A stretch of DNA of 11,451 bases from JADDRA01 sp038233555 (GCA_038233555.1 JBBSLT010000077.1:1-11451), one strand, 5' to 3'. Counted from the first letter of the stretch, positions 1 through 5,642 are shown. The notes: generated by a model not told the origin, from the letters alone. Numbers and translations: made by a program.

Positions 1-57
1 AAGCCCGGCCGCTACCGACCCTCTGACCCGCTCCTCGCCTTCCTCGAAGGCCTCTGA
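1..57 (+). CDS. C-terminal tail of an unidentified protein, possibly a transposase (partial, 5' end outside window)
   Basis: The first reading frame is open from base 1 and ends at a TGA at 55-57. It encodes an 18-residue tail, KPGRYRPSDPLLAFLEGL. I do not recognise the family with confidence. A transposase is possible because the stop codon overlaps the first arm of a 13-bp inverted repeat (56-68) and insertion sequences commonly end just after their transposase stop. This identification is inference; only the open frame and the stop are directly seen. Confidence 0.35.
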   Translation, partial: KPGRYRPSDPLLAFLEGL

Positions 58-141
58 TTATGCCGACCTATACGCCCCGATCAACCCATCACTGAAGGGC
101 TTTCTCCGGGACGTCGGCATAACGCGGGGGTCGGCATAATC
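56..141. repeat. 13-bp perfect inverted repeat with an extra internal copy; possible insertion-sequence end
   Basis: GATTATGCCGACC at 56-68 is the exact reverse complement of GGTCGGCATAATC at 129-141. A further copy of the core, GTCGGCATAA, lies at 113-122 in the same orientation as the second arm. Clustered copies of one short motif next to a gene end look like transposase-binding sites at the terminus of a mobile element. No second terminus or target-site duplication is visible here, so the element's limits cannot be set. Confidence 0.55.
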
Positions 142-142
142 G

Positions 143-168
143 TGCTTGTGCCGACGTCGGCACAAGCA
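143..168. repeat. 26-bp perfect palindrome at the break point of the integrase remnant
   Basis: TGCTTGTGCCGAC (143-155) is followed directly by its exact reverse complement (156-168), with no spacer. It shares the core GCCGAC/GTCGGC with the neighbouring repeats at 56-68, 113-122 and 129-141. Its right half runs into the codons of the recombinase motif HDLRH, so the palindrome marks where recognisable integrase sequence begins. It may be a fused pair of element ends or a recombination-site relic; this is inference. Confidence 0.6.
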
Positions 169-421
169 TGACCTCCGACATGCCAATGCAACCGGCATGG
201 TGGCTGCCGGAATCGATGTGAAAACGGCCCAAGCACGCCTCGGGCACTCCGATCCTCGTATGACTCTGGCCATCTATGCGCAGGTGACGAACGACGGTGA
301 CCGGGCTGCCGCCGACCTCCTCGGCGGTCTCTTCATGGCACAACCGGCCGACCAGATGTGCCATGGAAGTGCCATGGGCACCTCGACGGTGTCAACTCGG
401 AACCCTCGAAAGGGTTCTTAA
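164..421 (+). pseudogene. Tyrosine recombinase (phage-type integrase), C-terminal remnant
   Basis: The translation from about base 164 contains the C-terminal catalytic signature of tyrosine recombinases in the right order: HDLRH with the second catalytic arginine, then about 25 residues later LGHS with the conserved histidine, then LAIYAQV with the tyrosine nucleophile. The N-terminal arm-binding and core-binding domains and the first catalytic arginine and lysine are absent; upstream sequence is a palindrome and other repeats. The frame can be read from a TTG at 146, but that start lies in the palindrome and is unlikely to be native. About 85 residues remain where a full integrase has 350-400. 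The gene ends 14 bases from the encoded CCA end of tRNA-Pro and points toward it, as integrases of tRNA-targeted islands often do. I infer a disrupted, probably inactive integrase of an island lying to the left. Confidence 0.75.
400..417. repeat. 7-bp hairpin spanning the integrase stop region
   Basis: GAACCCT (400-406), a CGAA loop, then AGGGTTC (411-417) form a perfect stem immediately before the TAA stop at 419-421. It could act as a weak transcription terminator for the integrase remnant, but there is no long T tract after it on either strand. Structure seen, function inferred. Confidence 0.3.
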
Positions 422-434
422 CCAGCACCTTTAC

Positions 435-512
435 TGGTCGGGAAGGCGGGATTCGAACCCGCGACCTCAGCGTCCCGAACGCTGCGCGCTAACCAAGCTG
501 CGCTACTTCCCG
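435..512 (-). tRNA. tRNA-Pro (anticodon CGG), CCA encoded
   Basis: Read on the minus strand, the gene folds into a full cloverleaf. The acceptor pairs CGGGAAG with CTTCCCG. The D arm is GCGC-AGCTTGGTTA-GCGC, the anticodon arm is CAGCG-TTCGGGA-CGCTG, and the T arm is GCGGG-TTCGAAT-CCCGC. The anticodon CGG reads proline codon CCG, a frequent codon at this GC content. The discriminator A is at 438 and the 3' CCA is encoded at 437-435. A -10-like TAGGCT lies upstream at 522-527. The 3' end of the gene faces the integrase remnant at 164-421, so the T arm and acceptor end are the likely attachment-site core of the island. Confidence 0.96.
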
Positions 513-521
513 GAGAAGCCG

Positions 522-527
522 AGCCTA
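522..527 (-). promoter_or_regulatory. Putative -10 box of tRNA-Pro
   Basis: TAGGCT on the minus strand ends 9 bases before the first base of the tRNA. Its TAG is also the stop codon of the receiver-domain gene, so the tRNA promoter overlaps that gene's end. No clear -35 is visible. The tRNA could also be made by read-through from the upstream gene. Confidence 0.4.
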
Positions 528-968
528 CCCGAGGGACAGAGGTGCGCCGCCGGAGGGGACCGCCGCCACGGGCGGGGCGTCGGTGGCGTCGAAGTAGGTG
601 CCGCCGCCCAAGAGAGCCAGCACCGCCCGGCGGAGGCGAATGGCGTCGATGGGCTTGATGAGCCAGCCCTCGGCGGCGGAGCGCTTGGCCAGGAACACGT
701 CGGCCCGGCGGTCGAGCAACATGAGGACCGGGACATGATCTAGTCGGCCGGCGCCCTCTTCCAGGCGAAGGTCGAGGCACACGGCCATGCCGCCCATGTT
801 GCCGATCTGCAGATCGAGCACCGCCAGGTCGGGTCGGCGATCGAGGACCGCCGGGAGGACGTCCGCACCGGCCAGGACGCTGCGCACAATGACGTCTGGA
901 CCTCCCACCCCGGCGACGACGTCGTCGATCACTCGGACGGCGTCGCTGGCTACCAGGATGTCGGCCAC
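525..968 (-). CDS. Receiver-domain (CheY-like) protein, degenerate phosphorylation pocket
   Basis: This encodes 147 residues from a GTG at 968. One response-regulator receiver domain fills about residues 3-122, with no output domain; the last 25 residues are low-complexity. The probable phospho-acceptor is D52 in AVLDLQIGNMGG, and K105 in WLIKPID matches the conserved lysine of the family. Two pocket residues look altered: the N-terminal acidic pair is reduced to one Asp (ILVASDA, D9), and the usual Thr/Ser after strand 4 is Leu in PVLMLLD (residues 80-86). Known receivers need these for normal phosphotransfer, so this one may be weakly phosphorylated or signal by binding only. There is no ribosome binding site; a TACGCT at 975-980 sits 6 bases before the GTG, suggesting a leaderless mRNA. 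It is divergent from a STAS gene, hinting at a shared signalling role, but no kinase is nearby. Confidence 0.75.
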   Translation of the reverse strand: MADILVASDAVRVIDDVVAGVGGPDVIVRSVLAGADVLPAVLDRRPDLAVLDLQIGNMGGMAVCLDLRLEEGAGRLDHVPVLMLLDRRADVFLAKRSAAEGWLIKPIDAIRLRRAVLALLGGGTYFDATDAPPVAAVPSGGAPLSLG

Positions 969-974
969 GGCGGA

Positions 975-980
975 AGCGTA
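975..980 (-). promoter_or_regulatory. Putative -10 box for a leaderless transcript of the receiver gene
   Basis: TACGCT on the minus strand fits the actinobacterial TAnnnT -10 pattern and ends 6 bases before the GTG at 968. Transcription would then start at or next to the start codon, in line with the lack of a Shine-Dalgarno sequence. No -35 is obvious. Confidence 0.4.
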
Positions 981-1006
981 CCGCGCCAGTCGCCGGCCAC
1001 CGGGGG

Positions 1007-1012
1007 TAGGGT
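1007..1012 (+). promoter_or_regulatory. Putative -10 box of the STAS gene
   Basis: TAGGGT lies about 55 bases before the chosen GTG start at 1068, leaving room for a short leader that carries a good ribosome binding site (GGAGG, 1059-1063). It also argues against the longer GTG start at 1011, which would overlap the -10 box. Confidence 0.35.
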
Positions 1013-1067
1013 GGCCTGGCGGGGAGTCGCCCTGCCGTGCCCTGCCGCCGGCCCCTTTGGAGGTTCC

Positions 1068-1427
1068 GTGCTCGATATCAATGTCGATGAGACTGGGGAG
1101 TACACCGTCTGTCGTCCCGTGGGAGAGTTGGATGCGTTCACCGTGGGCCAGTTTCGCGAGGTGCTGACCGAGATCGGCGGAAGCTCACGCTTGTTGATCG
1201 ACCTGTCGGGGGTGCCCTTCCTCGACTCGGCCGGCCTCGGCGCCCTCATCGGCGGGGTGCGCCGGGCACGTGAGGCGGGCGGCGACGTGGCCGTCTACGG
1301 CGCCCGTCCGGCGGTGGCCCGCCTACTGCACACCACCGGCTTCGACCGGGTGGCCTCTGTCTCCGAGAACGAGACCGAGGCGGCCGCTGCGCTTTCCGAC
1401 GGAGCCGGCCCCGCCACTGGCGGCTGA
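1068..1427 (+). CDS. STAS-domain anti-sigma-factor antagonist (SpoIIAA/RsbV-like)
   Basis: This encodes 119 residues from GTG 1068, chosen because GGAGG stands at 1059-1063 just upstream and the STAS fold begins at once with LDINVDE. An in-frame GTG at 1011 is less likely. The family signature is DLSGVPFLDSAGLGALI (residues 45-61), with S54 as the serine phosphorylated by anti-sigma kinases in SpoIIAA/RsbV proteins. In that pathway the unphosphorylated antagonist binds the anti-sigma kinase and frees a sigma factor; phosphorylation at this serine switches it off. The protein is single-domain and cytosolic, with an Ala-rich C-terminal tail. No anti-sigma kinase (HATPase_c) or PP2C phosphatase gene is seen in the window, so its partners are encoded elsewhere. 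It is convergent with the PIN toxin gene, with only 14 bases between stops. Confidence 0.9.
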   Translation: MLDINVDETGEYTVCRPVGELDAFTVGQFREVLTEIGGSSRLLIDLSGVPFLDSAGLGALIGGVRRAREAGGDVAVYGARPAVARLLHTTGFDRVASVSENETEAAAALSDGAGPATGG

Positions 1428-1441
1428 CCCGGCGCAAGCGG

Positions 1442-1825
1442 TCAGCGGCGGACGATGGTGATGGGGCACGTGGGCCCCGGTGCTCGACCGAGCCGGCCAT
1501 CGGCGGTGACGAGCGGGCAGCCCAGCGCCTCGGCCAGCGCGACATAGGTAGCGTCGTAGGCGCTCAGGTTGTCCCGGAGGGCCCAGACCCGGTCGAGCAA
1601 GCCCACCACCGGGAAGCGTTGGATGCCGAGGCGAGCCCAACGCTGGAGCGCCCGTTGCGCGTCGGCTGCCTCGATGGCACCTCGGCGCACGTGAGCCCGG
1701 AGCGCGTGCGCGACCTCCGAGTCCGCCAGATACGGCAACCCGATCGAGTCCGAGGCGAGGTGGCCCCGGGCGTCTCCGTCGTTCAACAGGCCGAGGACGG
1801 CGACCGAAGCGTCGACGACGATCAC
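1442..1825 (-). CDS. vapC: PIN-domain toxin (VapC/FitB-like ribonuclease)
   Basis: This encodes 127 residues from a GTG at 1825 that overlaps the antitoxin stop in the arrangement GTGA, so translation is coupled. The frame is open further upstream, but the protein then gains a basic non-homologous tail. The four PIN acidic residues are in place: D5 in VIVVDASVAV, E37 in YLADSEVAHAL, D91 in LSAYDATYVALAEAL and D109 in VTADGRL. These coordinate the Mg/Mn ion in VapC-type RNases. The toxin is expected to cleave RNA, in many characterised cases tRNA, when released from its antitoxin; the target cannot be read from sequence. Length is typical of the family. It follows its antitoxin and lies on the same strand just downstream of the ATPase operon. 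Confidence 0.9.
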   Translation of the reverse strand: MIVVDASVAVLGLLNDGDARGHLASDSIGLPYLADSEVAHALRAHVRRGAIEAADAQRALQRWARLGIQRFPVVGLLDRVWALRDNLSAYDATYVALAEALGCPLVTADGRLGRAPGPTCPITIVRR

Positions 1826-2043
1826 CGAGTGGCTCGCCCGGAATGCAACTCGGCGACCACCGCATCGGCCTCCACGCCGCAATCGGGGAGGTCACCGAGA
1901 AGTGACGGGTTGTCGGCCCGGCGCGCCACCTCGCTCAAGGCTCGGACGGCGAAGGCGGACACCGACATGCCCTCTCGCTGAGCCAAGGCTGCCAGGTGGG
2001 CGCCGACATCATCAGGGACGTTGCGGAGGTAGAGGGTCTTCAT
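1822..2043 (-). CDS. vapB: Ribbon-helix-helix (FitA-like) antitoxin
   Basis: This encodes 73 residues from ATG 2043. A TTG at 2061 is in frame but would include part of the promoter. The N-terminal beta strand MKTLYLRNVPDDV followed by two helices (residues about 9-45, ...MSVSAFAVRALSEVARRA) fits the FitA/CopG type DNA-binding fold. The C-terminal tail (residues 46-73, NPSLLGDLPDCG onward) would wrap the PIN toxin. Such antitoxins repress their own operon together with the toxin. A candidate operator, GCAAGC-T-GCTTGC, is at 2058-2070, and a TAGTAT -10 at 2052-2057 lies 8 bases before the ATG, suggesting a leaderless mRNA. The stop overlaps the toxin start by four bases. Confidence 0.87.
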   Translation of the reverse strand: MKTLYLRNVPDDVGAHLAALAQREGMSVSAFAVRALSEVARRADNPSLLGDLPDCGVEADAVVAELHSGRATR

Positions 2044-2051
2044 GTCGCACA

Positions 2052-2057
2052 ATACTA
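2052..2057 (-). promoter_or_regulatory. Putative -10 box of the FitA-like/PIN operon
   Basis: TAGTAT on the minus strand ends 8 bases before ATG 2043, the same spacing as the -10-like box of the second toxin-antitoxin operon at 9729-9734. No Shine-Dalgarno sequence lies between, so the transcript is probably leaderless. Confidence 0.5.
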
Positions 2058-2070
2058 GCAAGCTGCTTGC
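2058..2070. promoter_or_regulatory. Candidate autoregulatory operator (13-bp palindrome)
   Basis: GCAAGC-T-GCTTGC is a perfect inverted repeat with one central base, directly beside the -10 box at 2052-2057 and thus in the promoter spacer. This is where ribbon-helix-helix antitoxins usually bind to repress their operon. It also lies in the 40-base gap between the ATPase stop and the antitoxin start. Binding is inferred. Confidence 0.5.
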
Positions 2071-2083
2071 ACAAGCCGGTAGA

Positions 2084-3172
2084 TCAGGCCGGGAACAGAT
2101 GGGTGGTGATGTGGGCGAGGGAGTCGAGGTCGTGCACGTCGTCGGCCAGGAAGGGCACCCGCACCACCGGCGCCGGCGCCACCCGGGCGCTCAGCCCGGA
2201 TAGGGCCTCCTCCTCTCCCTCGGCCATGGCCCGCAGGTCACCCAGGTTGGCGTACAGCGATCCCAGATCGGTCCCGGCATGGGTGCGGGCCCGAGCCCGG
2301 TCGGCCTCGGGTCGACCGGTCCCAAAGCGCGGGTGCATCCGGTTGAGGATCAATGAGGCCACCGAGATCCCCGACTCCTCCAGCTTGGAGGCGAAGAAGG
2401 TCGCCTCGGCCACGGTGTCGGCCCGGGGCGAGGTCACCAGGATGAAGGCGGTGGCGTCGTCACCGAGGAGCGCCTGCACCCGCTCGGCCCGGTCCCGGAA
2501 GCCTCCCTCCATGCCCTCGAAGGCGCTGAAGAAGGCCAGGGCGTCGTCGAGCACCTCACCTCCCACCACCTTGGACACGGTGCGCACGAACGCCTGGGCG
2601 GCCAGGTTCACGGCCCGCAGGTAGGCCCGGGTGGGGCTCATCAGGAGCCGGTAGAGGCGGTGGTCGAGGAAGTTGGTGAGGCGCCGGGAGGCGTCAACGA
2701 AGTCGAGGGCGTGGCGGGTCGGCGGGGTGTCGACCACCACCAGGTCGAAGGCGTCTTCCTCGTGCAGCTCATAGAGCTTCTCGCCGGCCATGTATTCCTG
2801 GGTGCCGGACAAGGCGCTGGAGATGTTGCGGTAGAAGCGGTTGTCGAGGATGCGCCGAGCCTGGTCGGCATCGGCGCTGTGTTGGGCCACCAGGTCGTCG
2901 AAGGTCGACTTGGTGTCGAGCATCATGGCCCACAGCTCACCCGGCCAGTCGCCCTCGATGCGGCTCGGGGTGTTGGTCAGCGATGCCACCCCGAGAGTGT
3001 CGGCCAGGCGCTTGGCCGGGTCGATGGTGACCACCACCGAGCGGCGCCCCCGGGCTGCGCCCTCGAGCGCCAGGGCCGCCGCCGTGGTCGTCTTCCCCAC
3101 CCCGCCCGAGCCGCAGCACACGAGGATGGCGGCGGAGGCGACGAGGTCGCCGAGACCTGTTCCCCCGGTCAT
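2084..3172 (-). CDS. GET3/ArsA-like ATPase, second subunit (lacks signature lysine)
   Basis: This encodes 362 residues from ATG 3172, which overlaps the stop of the upstream ATPase as ATGA, so the two are translationally coupled. The P-loop is CGSGGVGKTT (residues 20-29), a Walker A with Ser where the deviant Walker A of GET3/ArsA/MinD proteins has its signature lysine. Further motifs are TIDPAKRLADTLG (49-61, switch I region) and VVDTPPTRHALDF (147-158, switch II/Walker B; GHT of the family is RHA). There is no CxxC zinc motif and no anion-binding cysteine pair, so arsenite transport is unlikely despite the common 'anion-transporting ATPase' label. Mycobacterial homologues Rv3679-Rv3680 are known as GET3-like and linked to envelope stress; I infer a similar heteromeric complex. 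The ATPase is cytosolic, perhaps membrane-associated through a partner. Confidence 0.9.
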   Translation of the reverse strand: MTGGTGLGDLVASAAILVCCGSGGVGKTTTAAALALEGAARGRRSVVVTIDPAKRLADTLGVASLTNTPSRIEGDWPGELWAMMLDTKSTFDDLVAQHSADADQARRILDNRFYRNISSALSGTQEYMAGEKLYELHEEDAFDLVVVDTPPTRHALDFVDASRRLTNFLDHRLYRLLMSPTRAYLRAVNLAAQAFVRTVSKVVGGEVLDDALAFFSAFEGMEGGFRDRAERVQALLGDDATAFILVTSPRADTVAEATFFASKLEESGISVASLILNRMHPRFGTGRPEADRARARTHAGTDLGSLYANLGDLRAMAEGEEEALSGLSARVAPAPVVRVPFLADDVHDLDSLAHITTHLFPA

Positions 3173-4158
3173 GCGGTGGCCGTGGGTGGGCTCGCCGGAG
3201 CGGGTCCCTCCAGCGCGCTTACCCCGTCGCGCAAGGCCGCGGCCAGGACGTCTACATGGCTGGGACCGAGGTCGGCCGAGAATAGAAAGGGCAGGTGGAG
3301 CTGGGGCATGGGCAGCATCTCGCCCAGGCGGGCGAGCTGGGCCTCCTGAAGCGCGTGGCGGCGAAGCCGAAAGGCGGCGGCGTCGGCCATGGCCTCGGCC
3401 TCGCCCGGGCGCAGCTGGGCCCCGGCTTGGGCGGCGGCCTCGTCCGGCGGCGTCGCTAGGCCGGACAGCGCGGGGTAGAGGCCGTTGACCACCACCGGCC
3501 CGAGGCTTACCCCGACCCGGTCCTCCAGGGTGAAAGCGGTCTCCACCAACTCGTTGACCGGTGTCTCCTCGGGCAGGGTGACGAGCATCACCGTGCAGCG
3601 AGCGGGGTCGGTGAGCAGCTCGAGCACGTCTCGCGCCTGGGCGTTGATGGGACCGACCTGCACGGCGTCGAGCAGGCCCCGCACCGACAGCAAGAAGGTG
3701 ATGGCGTGGCCGGCCGCAGGCGCGTCGAGGACGATGAGGTCGGCGCTGCCGCTGCGCTCCAAGGCCTTGACCTTGCCCAGTATGAGGATGTCCTTGATGC
3801 CGGGGGCCGCCGTGGAGACCACGTCCATGGCCCCAGTCGAGACCAGGCGCCGGGAGATGCGGCGCAGGCCGTGGTCCTCCAGGTACTCCAACAGGGCGTC
3901 GTCGGGGGTTATGGTGCGACCCCTGACCTCGGCGATGGTACCGGCGGCCGGCGCCAGGCTCGATTCGGCGTAGCTGAGCGGGGGGCGGCCGAAGAGCCGG
4001 GCCAGCCCCGACGACTGCTCCACCTGCACCACGAGGGTGCTCAAACCCTCCCTCGCGGCCATCCGGGCCAGGGCGGCGGCCACCGTCGTCTTGCCCACGC
4101 CACCCTTCCCGGCAACGATGACGACTCGGGATGCATGCAGAAACTGGCCGAGGTCCAC
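3169..4158 (-). CDS. GET3/ArsA-like ATPase, first subunit (canonical deviant Walker A)
   Basis: This encodes 329 residues from GTG 4158, chosen because GAGAGGAAG (4161-4169) stands upstream at normal spacing and the fold starts at once (VVIVAGKGGVGKTT, P-loop at residues 17-25). The open frame runs on to 4338, but that extension is intergenic leader. K18 is the signature lysine that reaches across the dimer to the partner's nucleotide in this family. LIVLDAPAAGHAITFLL (141-157) matches the switch II region, with Ala-Ala where GET3 proteins usually have Pro-Thr. LVVQVEQSSGLARLFGRPPL (43-61) is typical of the actinobacterial subgroup, where VE replaces the TD of ArsA. It heads a two-gene operon with the ATPase at 2084-3172 and diverges from nfeD. 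The substrate is unknown; homology suggests membrane-protein or envelope-related handling rather than arsenic efflux. Confidence 0.9.
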   Translation of the reverse strand: MDLGQFLHASRVVIVAGKGGVGKTTVAAALARMAAREGLSTLVVQVEQSSGLARLFGRPPLSYAESSLAPAAGTIAEVRGRTITPDDALLEYLEDHGLRRISRRLVSTGAMDVVSTAAPGIKDILILGKVKALERSGSADLIVLDAPAAGHAITFLLSVRGLLDAVQVGPINAQARDVLELLTDPARCTVMLVTLPEETPVNELVETAFTLEDRVGVSLGPVVVNGLYPALSGLATPPDEAAAQAGAQLRPGEAEAMADAAAFRLRRHALQEAQLARLGEMLPMPQLHLPFLFSADLGPSHVDVLAAALRDGVSALEGPAPASPPTATA

Positions 4159-4316
4159 AACTTCCTCTCGGGAGGGGGCCGTTGGGAAGGCTAGAGGGTC
4201 CGCCGCTAGGCGGGCACGTGGCCCGAGCGGCCCACCGGCGAAGCCGGCAAGAGCGGAAGGTACAGGGCTTTCTCTCGGCGGCGAAGCCGCCGAGCCCAGG
4301 AGGGCCTGCCTCTCCG
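4159..4316. other. Divergent intergenic region with two GAA-loop hairpins
   Basis: This 158-base space holds the promoters of the ATPase operon (minus) and nfeD (plus), though no convincing -35/-10 pair stands out. Two hairpins share the same GAA triloop: CCGGC-GAA-GCCGG at 4235-4247 and CTCGGCGGC-GAA-GCCGCCGAG at 4274-4294, the second with nine perfect pairs. GCGAAGC is known to form an exceptionally stable mini-hairpin in DNA. The longer one stands four bases before the nfeD ribosome binding site AGGAGGG (4298-4304) and could affect its translation. Confidence 0.55.
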
Positions 4317-5642
4317 CTGAGGATCTTAGTGCTGGCAACTCTGGCTGCCTGCTTCGCCGTCGCCACCGCGTGGTCGGCCGCCGGTCCGGCGGGGGCCCAA
4401 GAGGGCGGCCCCGCCCGCCCCTTCGTCAACGTGGTCCAGGTCACCGGCTATCTCGATCCGATCATGGCCGACTTCCTGGAGCGGGCCATCGCCGAGAGCG
4501 AGCGAGCCGGCGCCGAGGCCCTGATCCTCCAGCTCGACAGCCCCGGCTCGGTGCTGGCGACCGCCGAACTCGACGCCCTGGTCTTTCGGATCGGCCATGC
4601 CCGGGTGCCCGTCGCCGTCTGGGTGGGCGAGAGCGGGGCCCAGGCGCTGGGCGGCGCGGCCCAGCTCGCTCTGGCTGCCCCGCTGGTGGGCATGGCCCCC
4701 GAGACCCGCCTGGGCGAGGCGACGCCGCCCATCTTCGGTGAGCTCCCGGCCGCGGTGCGCAACGGCGTCGTGGGTCCGGAAGAGGCCCTGGAGCTGGGCT
4801 TGGTGGAGCTGAACCAGGAGGAGTCGGCGGTGCTGGGCAGCTTCATCGCCGCCCTCGACGGACGCCAGGTCGGTGCCCAGACCATCGAGACCGCCGACTT
4901 CGAGGCGGTGGAGGGTGGCCCGCCCAGGGCCGAGCTCACCGTCGACGCCCGCCTGGCCAAGCTCGACCTGGTTCCCCGGTTCCTGCACACCGTCGCCAGC
5001 CCACCGGTGGCCTACCTCTTGTTGTCGGCCGCGCTGGTGCTCGTCGTCTTCGAGCTGTTCACCGCCGGGGTGGGAGTGGCCGGGGTGGTCGGCGCTGTCT
5101 GCGGGGTGCTGGCCGCCTACGGCCTGGCGGTGTTGCCGACGTCTCCCATCGGCCTGGCCCTGCTCGGCATCGGGGTCTTCGGCTTGGCTGTCGACGTCCA
5201 AGCGGGCGTCCCCCGCTTCTGGACGGCGGTGGGCGTGGTCACCTATGCCCTCGGCTCGGTGCTGCTCTTCGACGGGGTGCCCATCGGGTGGCTTCCGCTG
5301 GCGGCCGGCCTGGTGGGGGTGGTGTTGATGATGGTGACCGCGCTGCCGGCCACGGTACGCAGCCGGTTCTCCACCCCGACCATCGGGCGGGAGTCGATGA
5401 TCGGGGAGATGGGCGAGGCGGTGGCCGAGGCCGCCCCCGACGGGGTGGTGCGGGTACGAGAGGCCCTCTGGCGGGCTCGGACCAACCGGGCCACGCCGCT
5501 CGCCGTCGGCGACCGGGTGCGGGTGACGGGGATCGACGGCCTGGTGCTCGAGGTCGAGCCCGAAATCGGCGGCGCCCGCGACTACCGGGAGCGCCGAGGC
5601 GCCGGCGACGACGGCGCCAGCGAAGAGCCCGAGAGCGGGTAG
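4317..5642 (+). CDS. NfeD family membrane protein, long form with degenerate ClpP-like domain
   Basis: This encodes about 441 residues. The start is uncertain: CTG 4317 gives a good signal peptide (MRILVLATLAACFAVATAWS, cleavage near AGA-QE, residue 27) and lies 12 bases after AGGAGGG. GTG 4329 is the nearest standard codon, and ATG 4131 would include the ATPase start region and hairpins. Domains in order: signal peptide, ClpP/crotonase-like domain (about 35-215), four to five membrane helices (about 230-345, starting VAYLLLSAALVLVVFELF) and a C-terminal OB-fold (about 355-416, MIGEMGEAVAE...VGDRVRVTGIDGLVLEVEP). In active NfeD proteases a nucleophilic Ser sits in a GxxAASAG-like motif; here the segment reads ESGAQALGGAAQL, with Gly at that place, and the downstream stretch with the catalytic Lys is shortened. 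I infer a pseudoprotease. NfeD proteins act at the membrane, often with SPFH/stomatin partners; none is in the window. Confidence 0.85.
   Translation: MRILVLATLAACFAVATAWSAAGPAGAQEGGPARPFVNVVQVTGYLDPIMADFLERAIAESERAGAEALILQLDSPGSVLATAELDALVFRIGHARVPVAVWVGESGAQALGGAAQLALAAPLVGMAPETRLGEATPPIFGELPAAVRNGVVGPEEALELGLVELNQEESAVLGSFIAALDGRQVGAQTIETADFEAVEGGPPRAELTVDARLAKLDLVPRFLHTVASPPVAYLLLSAALVLVVFELFTAGVGVAGVVGAVCGVLAAYGLAVLPTSPIGLALLGIGVFGLAVDVQAGVPRFWTAVGVVTYALGSVLLFDGVPIGWLPLAAGLVGVVLMMVTALPATVRSRFSTPTIGRESMIGEMGEAVAEAAPDGVVRVREALWRARTNRATPLAVGDRVRVTGIDGLVLEVEPEIGGARDYRERRGAGDDGASEEPESG

Noticed and set aside
358..377. Two copies of GTGCCATGG separated by two bases as a target-site duplication
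   Set aside because: They are too close to flank an element and lie within the coding end of the integrase remnant; more likely a chance tandem repeat.
2660..3349. Long plus-strand open frames across the ATPase genes, and similar ones at 6018-6797 and 8806-9288
   Set aside because: All lie antisense to well-supported genes and show low-complexity shadow composition.
2084..4158. Arsenic resistance operon
   Set aside because: The ATPases resemble ArsA only through the shared GET3/ArsA fold. No ArsB, ArsC or ArsR gene and no metal-binding cysteine pair is present.
2084..4444. A single 786-codon open frame covering both ATPase genes
   Set aside because: Only the last 362 codons resemble a protein family. 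The upstream part is an out-of-frame, Arg/Gly/Pro-rich reading of the first ATPase, which has its own P-loop and Shine-Dalgarno sequence.
4326..5201. A 291-codon open frame antisense to nfeD
   Set aside because: Gly/Gln/His-rich composition with no recognisable domain, typical of an antisense shadow in high-GC DNA.
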